From contig CAYLMM010000040.1 of assembly GCA_964384825.1 (NCBI GenBank), positions 1 to 25,339 of the forward strand: 25,339 bases of DNA, read 5' to 3'. Positions 14,963-22,831 of the stretch are shown here, one piece after another. Every line of letters begins with the position of its first letter. Within the stretch, counting starts at the first letter, position 1. A program made the translations under genes and the position numbers. Below the pieces are notes generated by a model. The model was not told the origin of the DNA and did no database searches. It saw nothing but the letters and a program-made list of their open reading frames with translations. This DNA is from CAYLMM01 sp964384825. Its GTDB lineage: Bacteria; Krumholzibacteriota; Krumholzibacteriia; LZORAL124-64-63.

Positions 14963-15991
14963 GTGTTCGACGCCCGCAAATTCCCGGCCGGCATGGCCTT
15001 GTTGCTGATCCTGTTCGCGGCCGCGGCCGGATCGTTCGCCGCGCCGGCAGCCGCCGACGACGGCGAACCGGCATCCCCCCCGGATTCCCTGGCCGCGCCG
15101 GGCGTTCCGATGACCGGTTCGGGCACCGAGGACGATCCCTACGTTCTGGACGTGGACGCCCTGCTCGAGGGGGGCTACGGCCTGATCGTGGCCGCCGAGG
15201 ATTCCATCCCCTTCGCCGAGGGCACCAGCGACACCGTGCTGATCGAGGCGCCGCGCGTCGGCGTCGCCGAGATCGTCCGCCGCATCGGCGAGAAGATGGA
15301 GCGCGACGACCTGGCGACCGAGAATATGAGCTTCACCTCCCTGACCACGGTTTTGGCGCGCAAGCACGGCGAGATCGAGCCGGGCCGCAAGGACGAGTGG
15401 ACGATCTACGAATCGGCCGACCGGGTCACCCGCGCCGAGGGCGGGGTGAACCACACGGCCAGGCTCTGGTCGCGCGAGCGGAAATTCGAGGACGGCGAGC
15501 TGGTCGAAGAGAAGATCGAAGACGACATCGAGGCCGACTGGGGCAGCATCACCGAGGCGGCCGGCAACGTGCCCTTCTCCCTGGTCTCGGGCGACGCCTA
15601 CGACTACACCATCGAGGATCGGATCCTGATCGGCCGCCACCTGGTCTACGCCGTCGGTTTCGCTCCCCGCAGCCGGTTCAAACCCCTGCCGTCGGGCACG
15701 GTCTGGATCGACTGGAACGATTTCGGCATCCGCCGGATGGAGGGAAGCCTCGAAGGGGCGATGCCCCTGCCGGTGGTCATCAAGGCCTTTCCCTTCTTCC
15801 GTTTCCGGCAGCGGAACCTGGACGGGCGCTGGGTGCCGCAGGATCTCGTGGCGCGGATCGAGCTGCGGCGGGTGCTGCCCGGCGTGCCGTCGGAGATCGA
15901 GTTCAGCTGGCGGGTGGTGGACCTGGAGATCGACGGCGTGGCCTATCCCGATCCCGAGGGCATTCCGATTCCGACCGGAGGCGGGCGATGA
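14963..15991 (+). CDS. Exported protein, possibly LolA/LolB-like fold, partner of the downstream barrel
   Basis: A 342-residue protein with an N-terminal signal peptide (hydrophobic core about residues 10-25, Ala-rich cut region 26-31). I do not recognise a named family. The C-terminal half has alternating strands such as GTVWIDWNDFGIRRMEGSL and PQDLVARIELRRVLPG that recall the half-barrel fold of LolA/LolB-type or DUF4292-like proteins, where a short strand reading WIDwxxF is common. No lipobox cysteine is present. GGAGGG six bases before the GTG fixes the start. ATGA overlap with the next gene, an Omp85-like barrel, suggests the two act together in the envelope, perhaps in moving lipid or protein to the barrel. 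That is inference. Confidence 0.65.
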   Translation: MFDARKFPAGMALLLILFAAAAGSFAAPAAADDGEPASPPDSLAAPGVPMTGSGTEDDPYVLDVDALLEGGYGLIVAAEDSIPFAEGTSDTVLIEAPRVGVAEIVRRIGEKMERDDLATENMSFTSLTTVLARKHGEIEPGRKDEWTIYESADRVTRAEGGVNHTARLWSRERKFEDGELVEEKIEDDIEADWGSITEAAGNVPFSLVSGDAYDYTIEDRILIGRHLVYAVGFAPRSRFKPLPSGTVWIDWNDFGIRRMEGSLEGAMPLPVVIKAFPFFRFRQRNLDGRWVPQDLVARIELRRVLPGVPSEIEFSWRVVDLEIDGVAYPDPEGIPIPTGGGR

Positions 15992-17385
15992 ACATCCGGC
16001 GTTTCGTCGCGGCGGCCGTCCTGCTCGGCGCCCTGATCCCCTTCCCCGCTGCAGTCGAGGCCTCCGCGGCGACCGCTCCCGCGGCTTCCGACTCCCTGTG
16101 GAACTCCGAGGCCGCCGCCGCCGATTCCCTGTCCCGTTATTGGCAGAGGCTGGATCGCGACTGGTACGAACCGCTGACTCCGGCCGCCCTCGAATTCGGC
16201 CTGGACGAATCCCGGCTCGACTCGCTGGCCGAGGCGGGCGACGCGGAGATCGGCCGGCTGATCACCGGGCGGATCGTGCGCGTGGACTACGACCTGATCG
16301 GGCCGTTCATCTACAACCGCGTCGAGGGCTGGCGGCCGAACCTGGGCCTCACGTTCACGCGGCCCGGCTGGTCGACGGCGCGGCTGGACAACCGGCTCGG
16401 CTACGGGGTCTCATCGAAGCGCTTCGTGCATCACCACGAGCTCGACCTGCCGCTGCTCTCGATCGAGCCCCGCGGCCCCGCCGGCGTGCTGCTGGAAAGG
16501 CCCTGGCCCTGGCTGGGCCTGGTCGCCCGCGGCGGCCGCGACGTGAAGCGCTACGCCGGCGACCTGCAGGACCAGCGCGACTACGCGGCGTTCTTCAGCG
16601 GCGAGGATCCCAACCACTATTACCAGGACGCCTTCTGGGAGACCGGGCTGGTGCTGCGGCCGCGGCCGTCGGTGCGCCTGGAGCTCGGCGGCGGGCATCA
16701 CCGGCACAAGGCTTTGCCGGTCCACACCCGCTGGAACGTCTACGGCGAAGAGGATGAAGTTCCGGACAACCTGCCGGTGCCCGAACTGAGGGCCCGCACG
16801 CTCTACGCGGGATTGACGCTGGCCCGCGGGCATTCGATGCTGACCAGCCGGATCGATTGGAGGCGGACCACCGGACAGTCCGACCCCGTGGCGGGCGTGG
16901 CCGGCGACGGCCCGGCCTGGTACCGCCGCCTCGCCGTCTACGGTCGCAACGGAACCTATCTGCCCGGCGGCCACGAATTCGTGCTGCAGGGCCGCTGGAC
17001 CTCGACCGATCGCACCGCTCCTCCCCAATGGAAGACCTGGCTCGGCGACTACGGCACCCTGCGCGGCTACGAGGCGGCCGAGATCTCCGGCGACAGCGGC
17101 GGCGCGGCGTCGGCCGATCTGCGCCTGGGATGGGATCTCTTCCACGCCCTGCGCTTCCCAATGCTGAAGAACTGGCGTTTGCAGCCGCTGCTCTTCGCCG
17201 ACTACGGCAAGACCTTCGTCGTGGGCGACGCGGCCCCCTGCGACCGGCCCGACTGGCGGGCCGACGTCGGCTTCGGCTTCGGCCGCGCGGTCCTCGGCTC
17301 GAACCTGCGCTTCTACCTGGCGAAACCGGTGGGCCACGGCCATGGCGGCCGCGGCTGGCGGCTGACGGTGGGGTTCGAGGACTAA
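15988..17385 (+). CDS. Omp85/D15-like outer-membrane beta-barrel without POTRA domains
   Basis: A 465-residue outer-membrane protein. Residues 1-27 are a signal peptide. About 65 residues of helical, acidic sequence follow, then alternating amphipathic strands to the end. The C-terminal third fits the bacterial surface antigen (D15) domain: LRGYEAAE at 358-365 carries the RG(F/Y) motif of the Omp85 L6 loop, then LRLGWDLFHALRFPM, QPLLFADYGKTF and the final strand GRGWRLTVGFED. There is no room for POTRA repeats, unlike BamA or TamA, so it may be a lipase-like or stand-alone D15 barrel. Its ATG overlaps the stop of the exported partner. The function is unknown. Confidence 0.75.
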   Translation: MNIRRFVAAAVLLGALIPFPAAVEASAATAPAASDSLWNSEAAAADSLSRYWQRLDRDWYEPLTPAALEFGLDESRLDSLAEAGDAEIGRLITGRIVRVDYDLIGPFIYNRVEGWRPNLGLTFTRPGWSTARLDNRLGYGVSSKRFVHHHELDLPLLSIEPRGPAGVLLERPWPWLGLVARGGRDVKRYAGDLQDQRDYAAFFSGEDPNHYYQDAFWETGLVLRPRPSVRLELGGGHHRHKALPVHTRWNVYGEEDEVPDNLPVPELRARTLYAGLTLARGHSMLTSRIDWRRTTGQSDPVAGVAGDGPAWYRRLAVYGRNGTYLPGGHEFVLQGRWTSTDRTAPPQWKTWLGDYGTLRGYEAAEISGDSGGAASADLRLGWDLFHALRFPMLKNWRLQPLLFADYGKTFVVGDAAPCDRPDWRADVGFGFGRAVLGSNLRFYLAKPVGHGHGGRGWRLTVGFED

Positions 17386-17388
17386 TCG

Positions 17389-17418
17389 TTGACAAAAAAC
17401 TTTCAGAATGAATAGAGT
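17389..17418 (+). promoter_or_regulatory. Promoter for the sigma-54 activator gene
   Basis: A perfect TTGACA (17389-17394) four bases after the barrel gene stop, then 18 bases and TAGAGT (17413-17418). The leader to the ATG at 17565 would be about 140 bases, long enough to hold regulatory structure, though none was clear. The -10 matches 4 of 6. Confidence 0.5.
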
Positions 17419-17564
17419 GGAGTTGTTCCGATAGGGATGGGCGACCTCCCGCGCCCGTGGAGCAGCGATGGCTCCGTCCCGAGAGACCGATTTTTTTGCA
17501 AGAACGTATCCCAGGATCGTAATCGAAAATTTCATCCATCCCGGGAAAGGAACGCGGATACTCC

Positions 17565-19976
17565 ATGAATCATCCCCACGATGCCGCCGAGGCACCGAAT
17601 GCCTCGTTGCGTGCAGCACCCGCTCGCCGCCTTCTCGCCCGCGCCGTCGCCGCCTCCGAAAGCGAGGATTTCGACGCCGCATTCGAACTCGCCACCCGAA
17701 TTCTCGAGTCCGATATTGCCGACATTTCCGCCGACGCGGCTCCCGGCGTCGATCGACCCGAAGGTGCCGCGGCTCCCGACCTGCCTGCCGCAGCCTGCCT
17801 GCTGGCCGCCGAGGCCGAATTGGCGCTCGGCGACTGCGCCGGCGCCTTGGCCCGGATCGCCGACGCCGAGGCTCGCGGCTGGCTGCAGCCTGGATTGCTG
17901 CGGGCCGAGTTCGTCCGCGGTCTGGTGCTGCTGGATGTGGGGCGCGTGAAGGAGGCGCACGAGCTCGCCCGCGATCGTCTGCGCGGCATGGCCCGGGACG
18001 TCGATCTGCGAACCCGCGCCCGATGGACGGCGTTGCGCGGGATTTCCCTCGGGCGGCTCGGCAAGTCGGCCAGGGCCCGGCGACATCTGCGCGACGCGGT
18101 GGCCTTGGCCCGGGTGGCCGGCGATACCCTGGTCCAGGGCCGGATCCTGTACTGCCTGGCCCGCGAGCAGTACCGCTCCGGTTCGCTCGACGACGCTCGC
18201 GGGAACCTGCGCCTGGCCCGTGCGGCGGTCGGGTCGCGCGCCTGCCCTCGGCTGCAGCGGCGGATCGAAGCCCTCGAACTGCGCGTGATGGTCGCATCGG
18301 GACGCGGTCGCGGCCGGTTGCGGACTCGTGACGATGAACCTTCCGGATCCCGCGTTGCGATCGAGAAGCTGGAGAAGCTGGCCGCCGAAGGCGACGAGGC
18401 TCTGGCGAACGATGATTGCGGCTTGGCTCGCCGCAGCTTCGAGCGGGCGGCGGCGCTGGTCGGTTCGGTTCCCCTCGACGCCGAGATCCGCGCCGGATTG
18501 CTCCGTCGCGAAGGCCTGTTGCTGCTGGTCGAGGGAAACGCCCGCCGGGCCGGGGGATTGTTCCACAAGGCGATCGAGGAGGCCGACCGCGGCGGCTGGC
18601 GGCTCGAGAAGGCTCTCGCCCGGATGTCGCTCGGCCGGGCCCATGCGGTCCTCGGATGCTTCGAGAAGTCCTGCCGCGATTTCGCCGCGGCGGCGGATAT
18701 GCTGGCGGCCCACGGAGCCCTAGGCCATCTCGCCGGTTGCCGCCGCGAAGAGGCCGCGACCTGGCTGCTGCGGCGCCGCACGCGGCTGCGGTTCGCCGAT
18801 CGGGACGACGCCCTGGGCGGCCTGCAGGGCGACGAATCCAAAGGGATCGACGAACTCGAGCAATCCTCGAGCGCGGTGCTCGAAGCGCTCCGTCTGTTCA
18901 TTTCCCTGGAGGACGCCGACGGGGAGGCCGATTGCCGGGAAATCGAGAGGGAGCTGCGGCGCGAGCGGCGGGAGGAATGGCTGGCGGCCGGCTCGTCGGG
19001 CCGGGCGGCGGAATCGGGCGCGCGGCTTCGTCCCGGAACCCCCTGCGTGACCGAATCGCCGCGGATGGCGCGGGCCCTCGAGCATGCCGCGATGGCCGCC
19101 GAGAACGCCGAACCGGTGCTGATCGTCGGCGAAACCGGCACCGGCAAGGAACTCATCGCCCGCCACATCCACGATTCCGCTCCCCGCCGCGAAGGCCCCT
19201 TCGTGGCCGTGAACTGTTCGGCCGTTCCCGAGGCGCTTTTCGAGCGGGAATTCTTCGGCCACAGCAAGGGCGCCTACACCGGGGCCGACTCGGCGGCACC
19301 CGGATTCTGCGAGCGGGCCGAGGGAGGCACGCTGTTTCTCGACGAGATCGGCGACATGGAGATCGCGCAGCAGGCCAAGCTGCTGCGGCTGATCCAGGAG
19401 GGCACCTACCAGCGCCTGGGCGATCCCGTCGAGCGCAGCGCCGACCTGCGCATCGTGGCCGCCACCAACGCCGACCTCGAACGGAGGATGGACGAGGGCC
19501 GTTTCCGGCGCGATCTCTTCTACCGCCTTCAGGTGATGGTGGTCGAGGTGCCTCCGCTGCGCGAACGCGGGGAAGACATCCCGCCGTTGATCGCCCAGTT
19601 CGTCCAGGCGGTCCGGGAGGAGGGCGTCGCCGCCGCCGACATCTTCACCGACGAGGCTCTCAGCGCGATGCGCCGATATCGCTGGCCGGGCAATGTCCGC
19701 GAACTCGAGGGCGTCGTGCGCAGGTTGACGATCCTGTCCCGCCGCTCGGGCCGGATCACCGCCGGCATGCTGCCTGCGGAGATATCAGGCAGCCTCGCGG
19801 CGAAACCGGCCGGGCGCGACGGCATGGATCTGGGAGTGCAGATGAACAAGGCCGAGCGCGCGTGCATCGAACGCGCCCTGGTGGTCGGCGACGGGAACCG
19901 GTCGGAGGCCTCGCGCCTGCTCGGCATCTCGCGCAATTCCCTGTACAAGAAGATGCAGAAGCACGGCATCAGATGA
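17565..19976 (+). CDS. Sigma-54-dependent activator with N-terminal TPR-like region
   Basis: An 803-residue enhancer-binding protein. Residues about 20-470 are Ala/Leu/Arg-rich helical repeats of TPR type (for example WTALRGISLGRLGKSARARR and the repeat near 310-385), replacing the usual receiver or GAF sensor. The AAA+ domain has Walker A GETGTGKE (522-529), GAYTGA (569-574, a variant of the GAFTGA loop that touches sigma-54), Walker B GGTLFLDE (587-594), FRRDLFYRL (647-655) with arginine fingers, and WPGNVRELE (707-715). Residues 763-803 form a Fis-type helix-turn-helix. It should open sigma-54 promoters in response to a protein or peptide bound by the repeats. AAAGGA is rather far (13 bases) from the ATG. 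Its targets are not evident. Confidence 0.9.
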   Translation: MNHPHDAAEAPNASLRAAPARRLLARAVAASESEDFDAAFELATRILESDIADISADAAPGVDRPEGAAAPDLPAAACLLAAEAELALGDCAGALARIADAEARGWLQPGLLRAEFVRGLVLLDVGRVKEAHELARDRLRGMARDVDLRTRARWTALRGISLGRLGKSARARRHLRDAVALARVAGDTLVQGRILYCLAREQYRSGSLDDARGNLRLARAAVGSRACPRLQRRIEALELRVMVASGRGRGRLRTRDDEPSGSRVAIEKLEKLAAEGDEALANDDCGLARRSFERAAALVGSVPLDAEIRAGLLRREGLLLLVEGNARRAGGLFHKAIEEADRGGWRLEKALARMSLGRAHAVLGCFEKSCRDFAAAADMLAAHGALGHLAGCRREEAATWLLRRRTRLRFADRDDALGGLQGDESKGIDELEQSSSAVLEALRLFISLEDADGEADCREIERELRRERREEWLAAGSSGRAAESGARLRPGTPCVTESPRMARALEHAAMAAENAEPVLIVGETGTGKELIARHIHDSAPRREGPFVAVNCSAVPEALFEREFFGHSKGAYTGADSAAPGFCERAEGGTLFLDEIGDMEIAQQAKLLRLIQEGTYQRLGDPVERSADLRIVAATNADLERRMDEGRFRRDLFYRLQVMVVEVPPLRERGEDIPPLIAQFVQAVREEGVAAADIFTDEALSAMRRYRWPGNVRELEGVVRRLTILSRRSGRITAGMLPAEISGSLAAKPAGRDGMDLGVQMNKAERACIERALVVGDGNRSEASRLLGISRNSLYKKMQKHGIR

Positions 19977-19990
19977 CCGGATGGCTGCAT

Positions 19991-20024
19991 GAGAAAGCGC
20001 CGGCCTCCCGCAGGAGGCCGGCGC
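19991..20024. terminator. Bidirectional hairpin between convergent genes
   Basis: A perfect 12-bp stem (19997-20008 with 20013-20024) with a CGCA loop, between the sigma-54 activator (plus) and the secreted cysteine-rich protein (minus). On the minus strand the stem is followed by TTTCTC, so it serves best as the terminator of the minus-strand gene. Confidence 0.6.
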
Positions 20025-20045
20025 CGCAGACGTACCGGATTCTCC

Positions 20046-20585
20046 CTAGCGGTAGATATCCTTGACGGTGCCCCAGTTGTGGCTGTTCTCGGGCACGGCC
20101 ACCGGGTAGATCGGGGCCAGCAACAGGCCCGGCCCGCCGCACTGGTCGGCCCAGGCTTCGGGGATGTTGCAGGGCTCGGTGTGGTTCTCGTCGTCATCGA
20201 CGACCGCCGCCTCGGGATTGTCCGACCCCTCGTCCGACACGAACCACGAATGGCAGCAGGGCGCGCAGTAGTGCGTGAAGCCGAAGTCGGCCGTCACGCC
20301 GGCCGGCAGGGGATCGCCGGTCGTCCAGAAGGTCAGCACGCACTTGTCTTCCATCGGAACGGTGCCGAAGGTCCAGCCCGCGGGCATCGTCAGATCGTAG
20401 TAGTGGCCGGCGTCGCATTCGTTCAGTCCGGTGTAGACGTGGAACGACCTGATCTCTTCGCCCGTTTCCGGGGTGATGGTGTAGCTGTAGACGAAGTTGT
20501 CGAACGAGCTGGTCGTGGCCGCGCCGAAGGCGCTGGCGGCGGCGCCCAGGCAAAGAATCATCAGCATCGCTTTGGCAAACTTCAT
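20046..20585 (-). CDS. Secreted cysteine-rich protein of unknown function
   Basis: A 179-residue protein I do not recognise. Residues 1-21 are a Sec signal peptide, with a cut near ASAFG. The mature part is beta-rich (FDNFVYSYTITPETGEEI, then YYDLTMPAGWTF) and acidic, with seven cysteines at 57, 82, 107, 110, 111, 139 and 149, including HYCAPCCHSW. Disulfide bonding or metal binding are both possible. The layout recalls Ig-like secreted proteins with a PxGW motif, but there is no C-terminal sorting signal. GGAGG precedes ATG 20585 by seven bases. The promoter has an AT-rich upstream element and is nearly the same as that of the serpin gene, so the two are probably co-regulated. Confidence 0.75.
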   Translation of the reverse strand: MKFAKAMLMILCLGAAASAFGAATTSSFDNFVYSYTITPETGEEIRSFHVYTGLNECDAGHYYDLTMPAGWTFGTVPMEDKCVLTFWTTGDPLPAGVTADFGFTHYCAPCCHSWFVSDEGSDNPEAAVVDDDENHTEPCNIPEAWADQCGGPGLLLAPIYPVAVPENSHNWGTVKDIYR

Positions 20586-20715
20586 GGATGTCCTCCAGGG
20601 TTGGTTGCGCGGCGTCCGCGAAGCGGACGTCCGAGTTGAAAAGGCTGGGCGGAGCAGGGGCGAGCGGGCGTTCGCGCCGCGATGCCGAGTAATCCACCCG
20701 ATGAAGACCGCTTTC

Positions 20716-20744
20716 ATCCTACCGGAAGGCCGCCCGGTGGTCAA
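20716..20744 (-). promoter_or_regulatory. Promoter of the secreted cysteine-rich protein
   Basis: On the minus strand TTGACC (20739-20744), 17 bases, then TAGGAT (20716-20721), continuing GAAA. Upstream of the -35, about 20745-20776 is strikingly AT-rich for this genome, like an UP element. The serpin gene has the same -10 context (TAGGATGAAA). Confidence 0.6.
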
Positions 20745-20796
20745 TAAATAAATTGATTAAATAACTCCCTTTTTGTAAACGGTGTTATCGGCATAG

Positions 20797-20827
20797 AAAA
20801 GGGCCGTCGGGAATGAACCGACGGCCC
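20797..20827 (-). terminator. Intrinsic terminator of the serpin gene
   Basis: A perfect 10-bp stem (20818-20827 with 20801-20810) and a 7-base loop. On the minus strand TTTTCTATGC follows directly. It lies 32 bases after the serpin stop. Confidence 0.75.
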
Positions 20828-20859
20828 GGCGATTCCTCATGAAAGATGTCCGCCGCCGA

Positions 20860-22155
20860 TCAGGACGAGGGATCGAGCACCCGGCCGAAGAAGATCAGCG
20901 CGCCGGTCGGCCGGTCGTGGATCCCGATCAGGAAGGGCCGGTCCACGGTGAACTCCTGCACATCGAAGGAAGTCCTTTCGATCACGACGGCGGTGGCGGC
21001 CGCCGCCTCGACCCCCTTCTCGTCGACACCGATGAAGGCCTTGTGGTAGGCGTCGTCGATGTACAGCATGTCGTCGGCGATGCCGGTGAAGTCGGCGATT
21101 GCCGGCAGGAAGGGATCGGTCATCCCCAGCTTCCGAAGGATCTTCTTCAGTTGGAATTCCATGGTGTAGCTGAATTTCGGCAGGGTCATCATGAGATCCG
21201 ACGGCGACAGGGCGGCCAGGATCGCCGTCAGGACGGAGCCGTCGAGATCGTTCTCGAAGACGGTGAAGCTCCCTTCATCGGGCATGATCACCACCAGGGC
21301 CAGCTCCTGTCCCCGCAGCGGCAGTTCCGCGGCGGTCCATCCGTCACCCTCGGCGTAATGGCCGGGCACGGTGCCGTGCATCATCGGAACGGTGACCGTT
21401 CCGGCGGGCAGCAGGTCGAAGTCGCCGTCGGAGGTTCGATCGGAGTCGAACTTCTCGGCCCACGGCGCCTTCATGAACAAGGCGTTGACCAGCACCGCGA
21501 CGGTCATCGGATCGATCGAAGACGGCGGCAGCAGATCGAGGATGCGGTCGCGGGTCTTTTCGGCGACCCAGTCGTTGATCGCGATCCGCGAGGGATCGGG
21601 CGCGTTGACGAAGTCGGCGGTCCGCAGCCCGGCCCCGAAATGCGTGGCCAGCACGTCCAGGTACGTGTCCTTGAAGGGATAATCCTTCAGCCCCCAGAAC
21701 GAGTTGGCGGGCTGGAACTCGACCGCGTCCTCGTCGTCGCCGGCGGGGATGTTGCGCGAGAGCAGGGCCTGATCCAGCGCGTTGAAGGCGGGCCAGACCG
21801 CCTCTCCGGTCAATCCGAACTTCAGGATCCGTGCGATCTGGTCGGCGGTTTCGCCCTTGGCTCCGGCGTGGGCCATGGCGAAAGCGATGCGGATGCTCGT
21901 CGGCGAGAACAGCAGGTTGCCGTCCTCCTCGGCGCGCAGCTCGGCGTAGAGATCGCAGGTCAGTTCGTGGTTGCCGGCGACCAGCGCGGCGAGATCGTCG
22001 GCCGAAACTTCGGGCTGGTCGTCGCGGGGAAGGTCGGATTTCAGGGTCGCGACATCGGCTTCGCCGGGGTCGGGTGCGGTGGATGAGGAATCGCAACCGA
22101 AGCCGAAGATCGCCAGTGCGGCCAGCAGGGCGAGGAGCAGCTTGGGATATCTCAT
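20860..22155 (-). CDS. Serpin family protease inhibitor, lipoprotein
   Basis: A 431-residue serpin, normal length for the family. The N-terminus is a lipoprotein signal with hydrophobic core and FGFGC (lipid-bearing Cys21), then a linker of about 40 residues, so it is likely tethered to the outer membrane. Serpin landmarks: NLLFSPTSIRIAFAMAHAGAKG (80-101), NALFMKAPWAEKF (224-236) and the C-terminal signature FTVDRPFLIGIHDRPTGALIFFGRV. The hinge EKGVEAAAATA (379-389) has the small residues needed for loop insertion, so it should be inhibitory. Counting from the hinge puts the cut near Arg394-Thr395-Ser396, which could suit a trypsin-like or other serine protease. GGAGG seven bases before the ATG fixes the start. 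The target protease is unknown. Confidence 0.93.
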   Translation of the reverse strand: MRYPKLLLALLAALAIFGFGCDSSSTAPDPGEADVATLKSDLPRDDQPEVSADDLAALVAGNHELTCDLYAELRAEEDGNLLFSPTSIRIAFAMAHAGAKGETADQIARILKFGLTGEAVWPAFNALDQALLSRNIPAGDDEDAVEFQPANSFWGLKDYPFKDTYLDVLATHFGAGLRTADFVNAPDPSRIAINDWVAEKTRDRILDLLPPSSIDPMTVAVLVNALFMKAPWAEKFDSDRTSDGDFDLLPAGTVTVPMMHGTVPGHYAEGDGWTAAELPLRGQELALVVIMPDEGSFTVFENDLDGSVLTAILAALSPSDLMMTLPKFSYTMEFQLKKILRKLGMTDPFLPAIADFTGIADDMLYIDDAYHKAFIGVDEKGVEAAAATAVVIERTSFDVQEFTVDRPFLIGIHDRPTGALIFFGRVLDPSS

Positions 22156-22212
22156 ATCTGCACCTCCATTTTCAACCTAAGGAGGACGCGACGCGGCCGC
22201 AAATCACATTTC

Positions 22213-22241
22213 ATCCTAGCATTTTCAGGTGGGATCGACAA
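22213..22241 (-). promoter_or_regulatory. Promoter of the serpin gene
   Basis: On the minus strand TTGTCG (22236-22241), 17 bases, then TAGGAT (22213-22218), continuing GAAA. Spacing and -10 context equal those of the cysteine-rich protein promoter. A dyad overlaps the -35. Confidence 0.55.
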
Positions 22242-22251
22242 TGATTCCACC
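22228..22251. repeat. Operator-like inverted repeat over the serpin -35
   Basis: GGTGGGATC (22228-22236), a 6-base spacer, then GATTCCACC (22243-22251); eight of nine positions pair. It covers the serpin -35 box and lies in the divergent spacer before the gene at 22302, so a bound protein could affect both. No second copy was found in the window. Confidence 0.4.
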
Positions 22252-22301
22252 CTGACCCGCCTGGTAGGTCCGGCGCGGGCGAGCATCCCCGGAGGACCCT
22301 G

Positions 22302-22731
22302 ATGATCCGACATTTACCGCGTTCCGTCCCAGCCGTTGCGATTCTGGCGCTCGGCGCCGTCCTGGCGTTCGCCGCGCCGGCGACCGCCGGCTTCCTGCTG
22401 CTCGGCGACTCCTTCGACGAGGTCGTCGAACAGCAGACCGTGTCGATGGAATCGGCCTATTTCGGCGGTCAGGCCTTTCTCGATCCGGGGCGGACCTCGG
22501 TCTCGGGCTCGCTGTTCATCGGCGGCGACGACATCTTCGACGCCGGCTCGTCGATCTCGGTGCAGACCTCGCATCCGCCGCTCGAATTCGGGCTGAGCTA
22601 CGCCGAGATGGACGCCGAGTTCGAGACCTGGCAGATCGCGCTCAACGCGCAGCGCCAGATCGTCCGCGGCCGCGCCGGCACGCTGATGATCCAGGCCGCG
22701 GTCGCCTACCAGCAGATGAAGGATTCCGAGA
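22302..22731 (+). CDS. Exported protein, N-terminal part, cut by assembly gap
   Basis: 143 codons are visible before the N run. Residues 1-29 are a Sec signal peptide with a likely cut at ATA29. The rest is alternating polar and hydrophobic residues typical of beta strands (SVSGSLFIGGDDIF, LEFGLSYAEMDAEF, GTLMIQAAVAYQQM), probably an outer-membrane or surface protein. I do not recognise a family. GGAGGA five bases before the ATG fixes the start. The reading frame differs from that of the gene after the gap, but as 100 N is a conventional spacer the frames cannot be compared. The content does not look like the start of a DUF5916 protein, so I treat them as separate genes. Confidence 0.6.
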
Positions 22732-22831
22732 NNNNNNNNNNNNNNNNNNNNNNNNNNNNNNNNNNNNNNNNNNNNNNNNNNNNNNNNNNNNNNNNNNNNN
22801 NNNNNNNNNNNNNNNNNNNNNNNNNNNNNNN
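22732..22831. other. Assembly gap of 100 N
   Basis: Exactly 100 undetermined bases, a standard placeholder for unknown length. The true distance between flanks may be larger or smaller, and at least the 3' end of one gene and the 5' end of the next are missing. Confidence 0.99.

Noticed and set aside
17468..17564. A possible small gene beginning at ATG 17468 in the leader of the sigma-54 activator
   Set aside because: The frame runs into Arg-rich shadow sequence overlapping the activator, and no good ribosome site is present.
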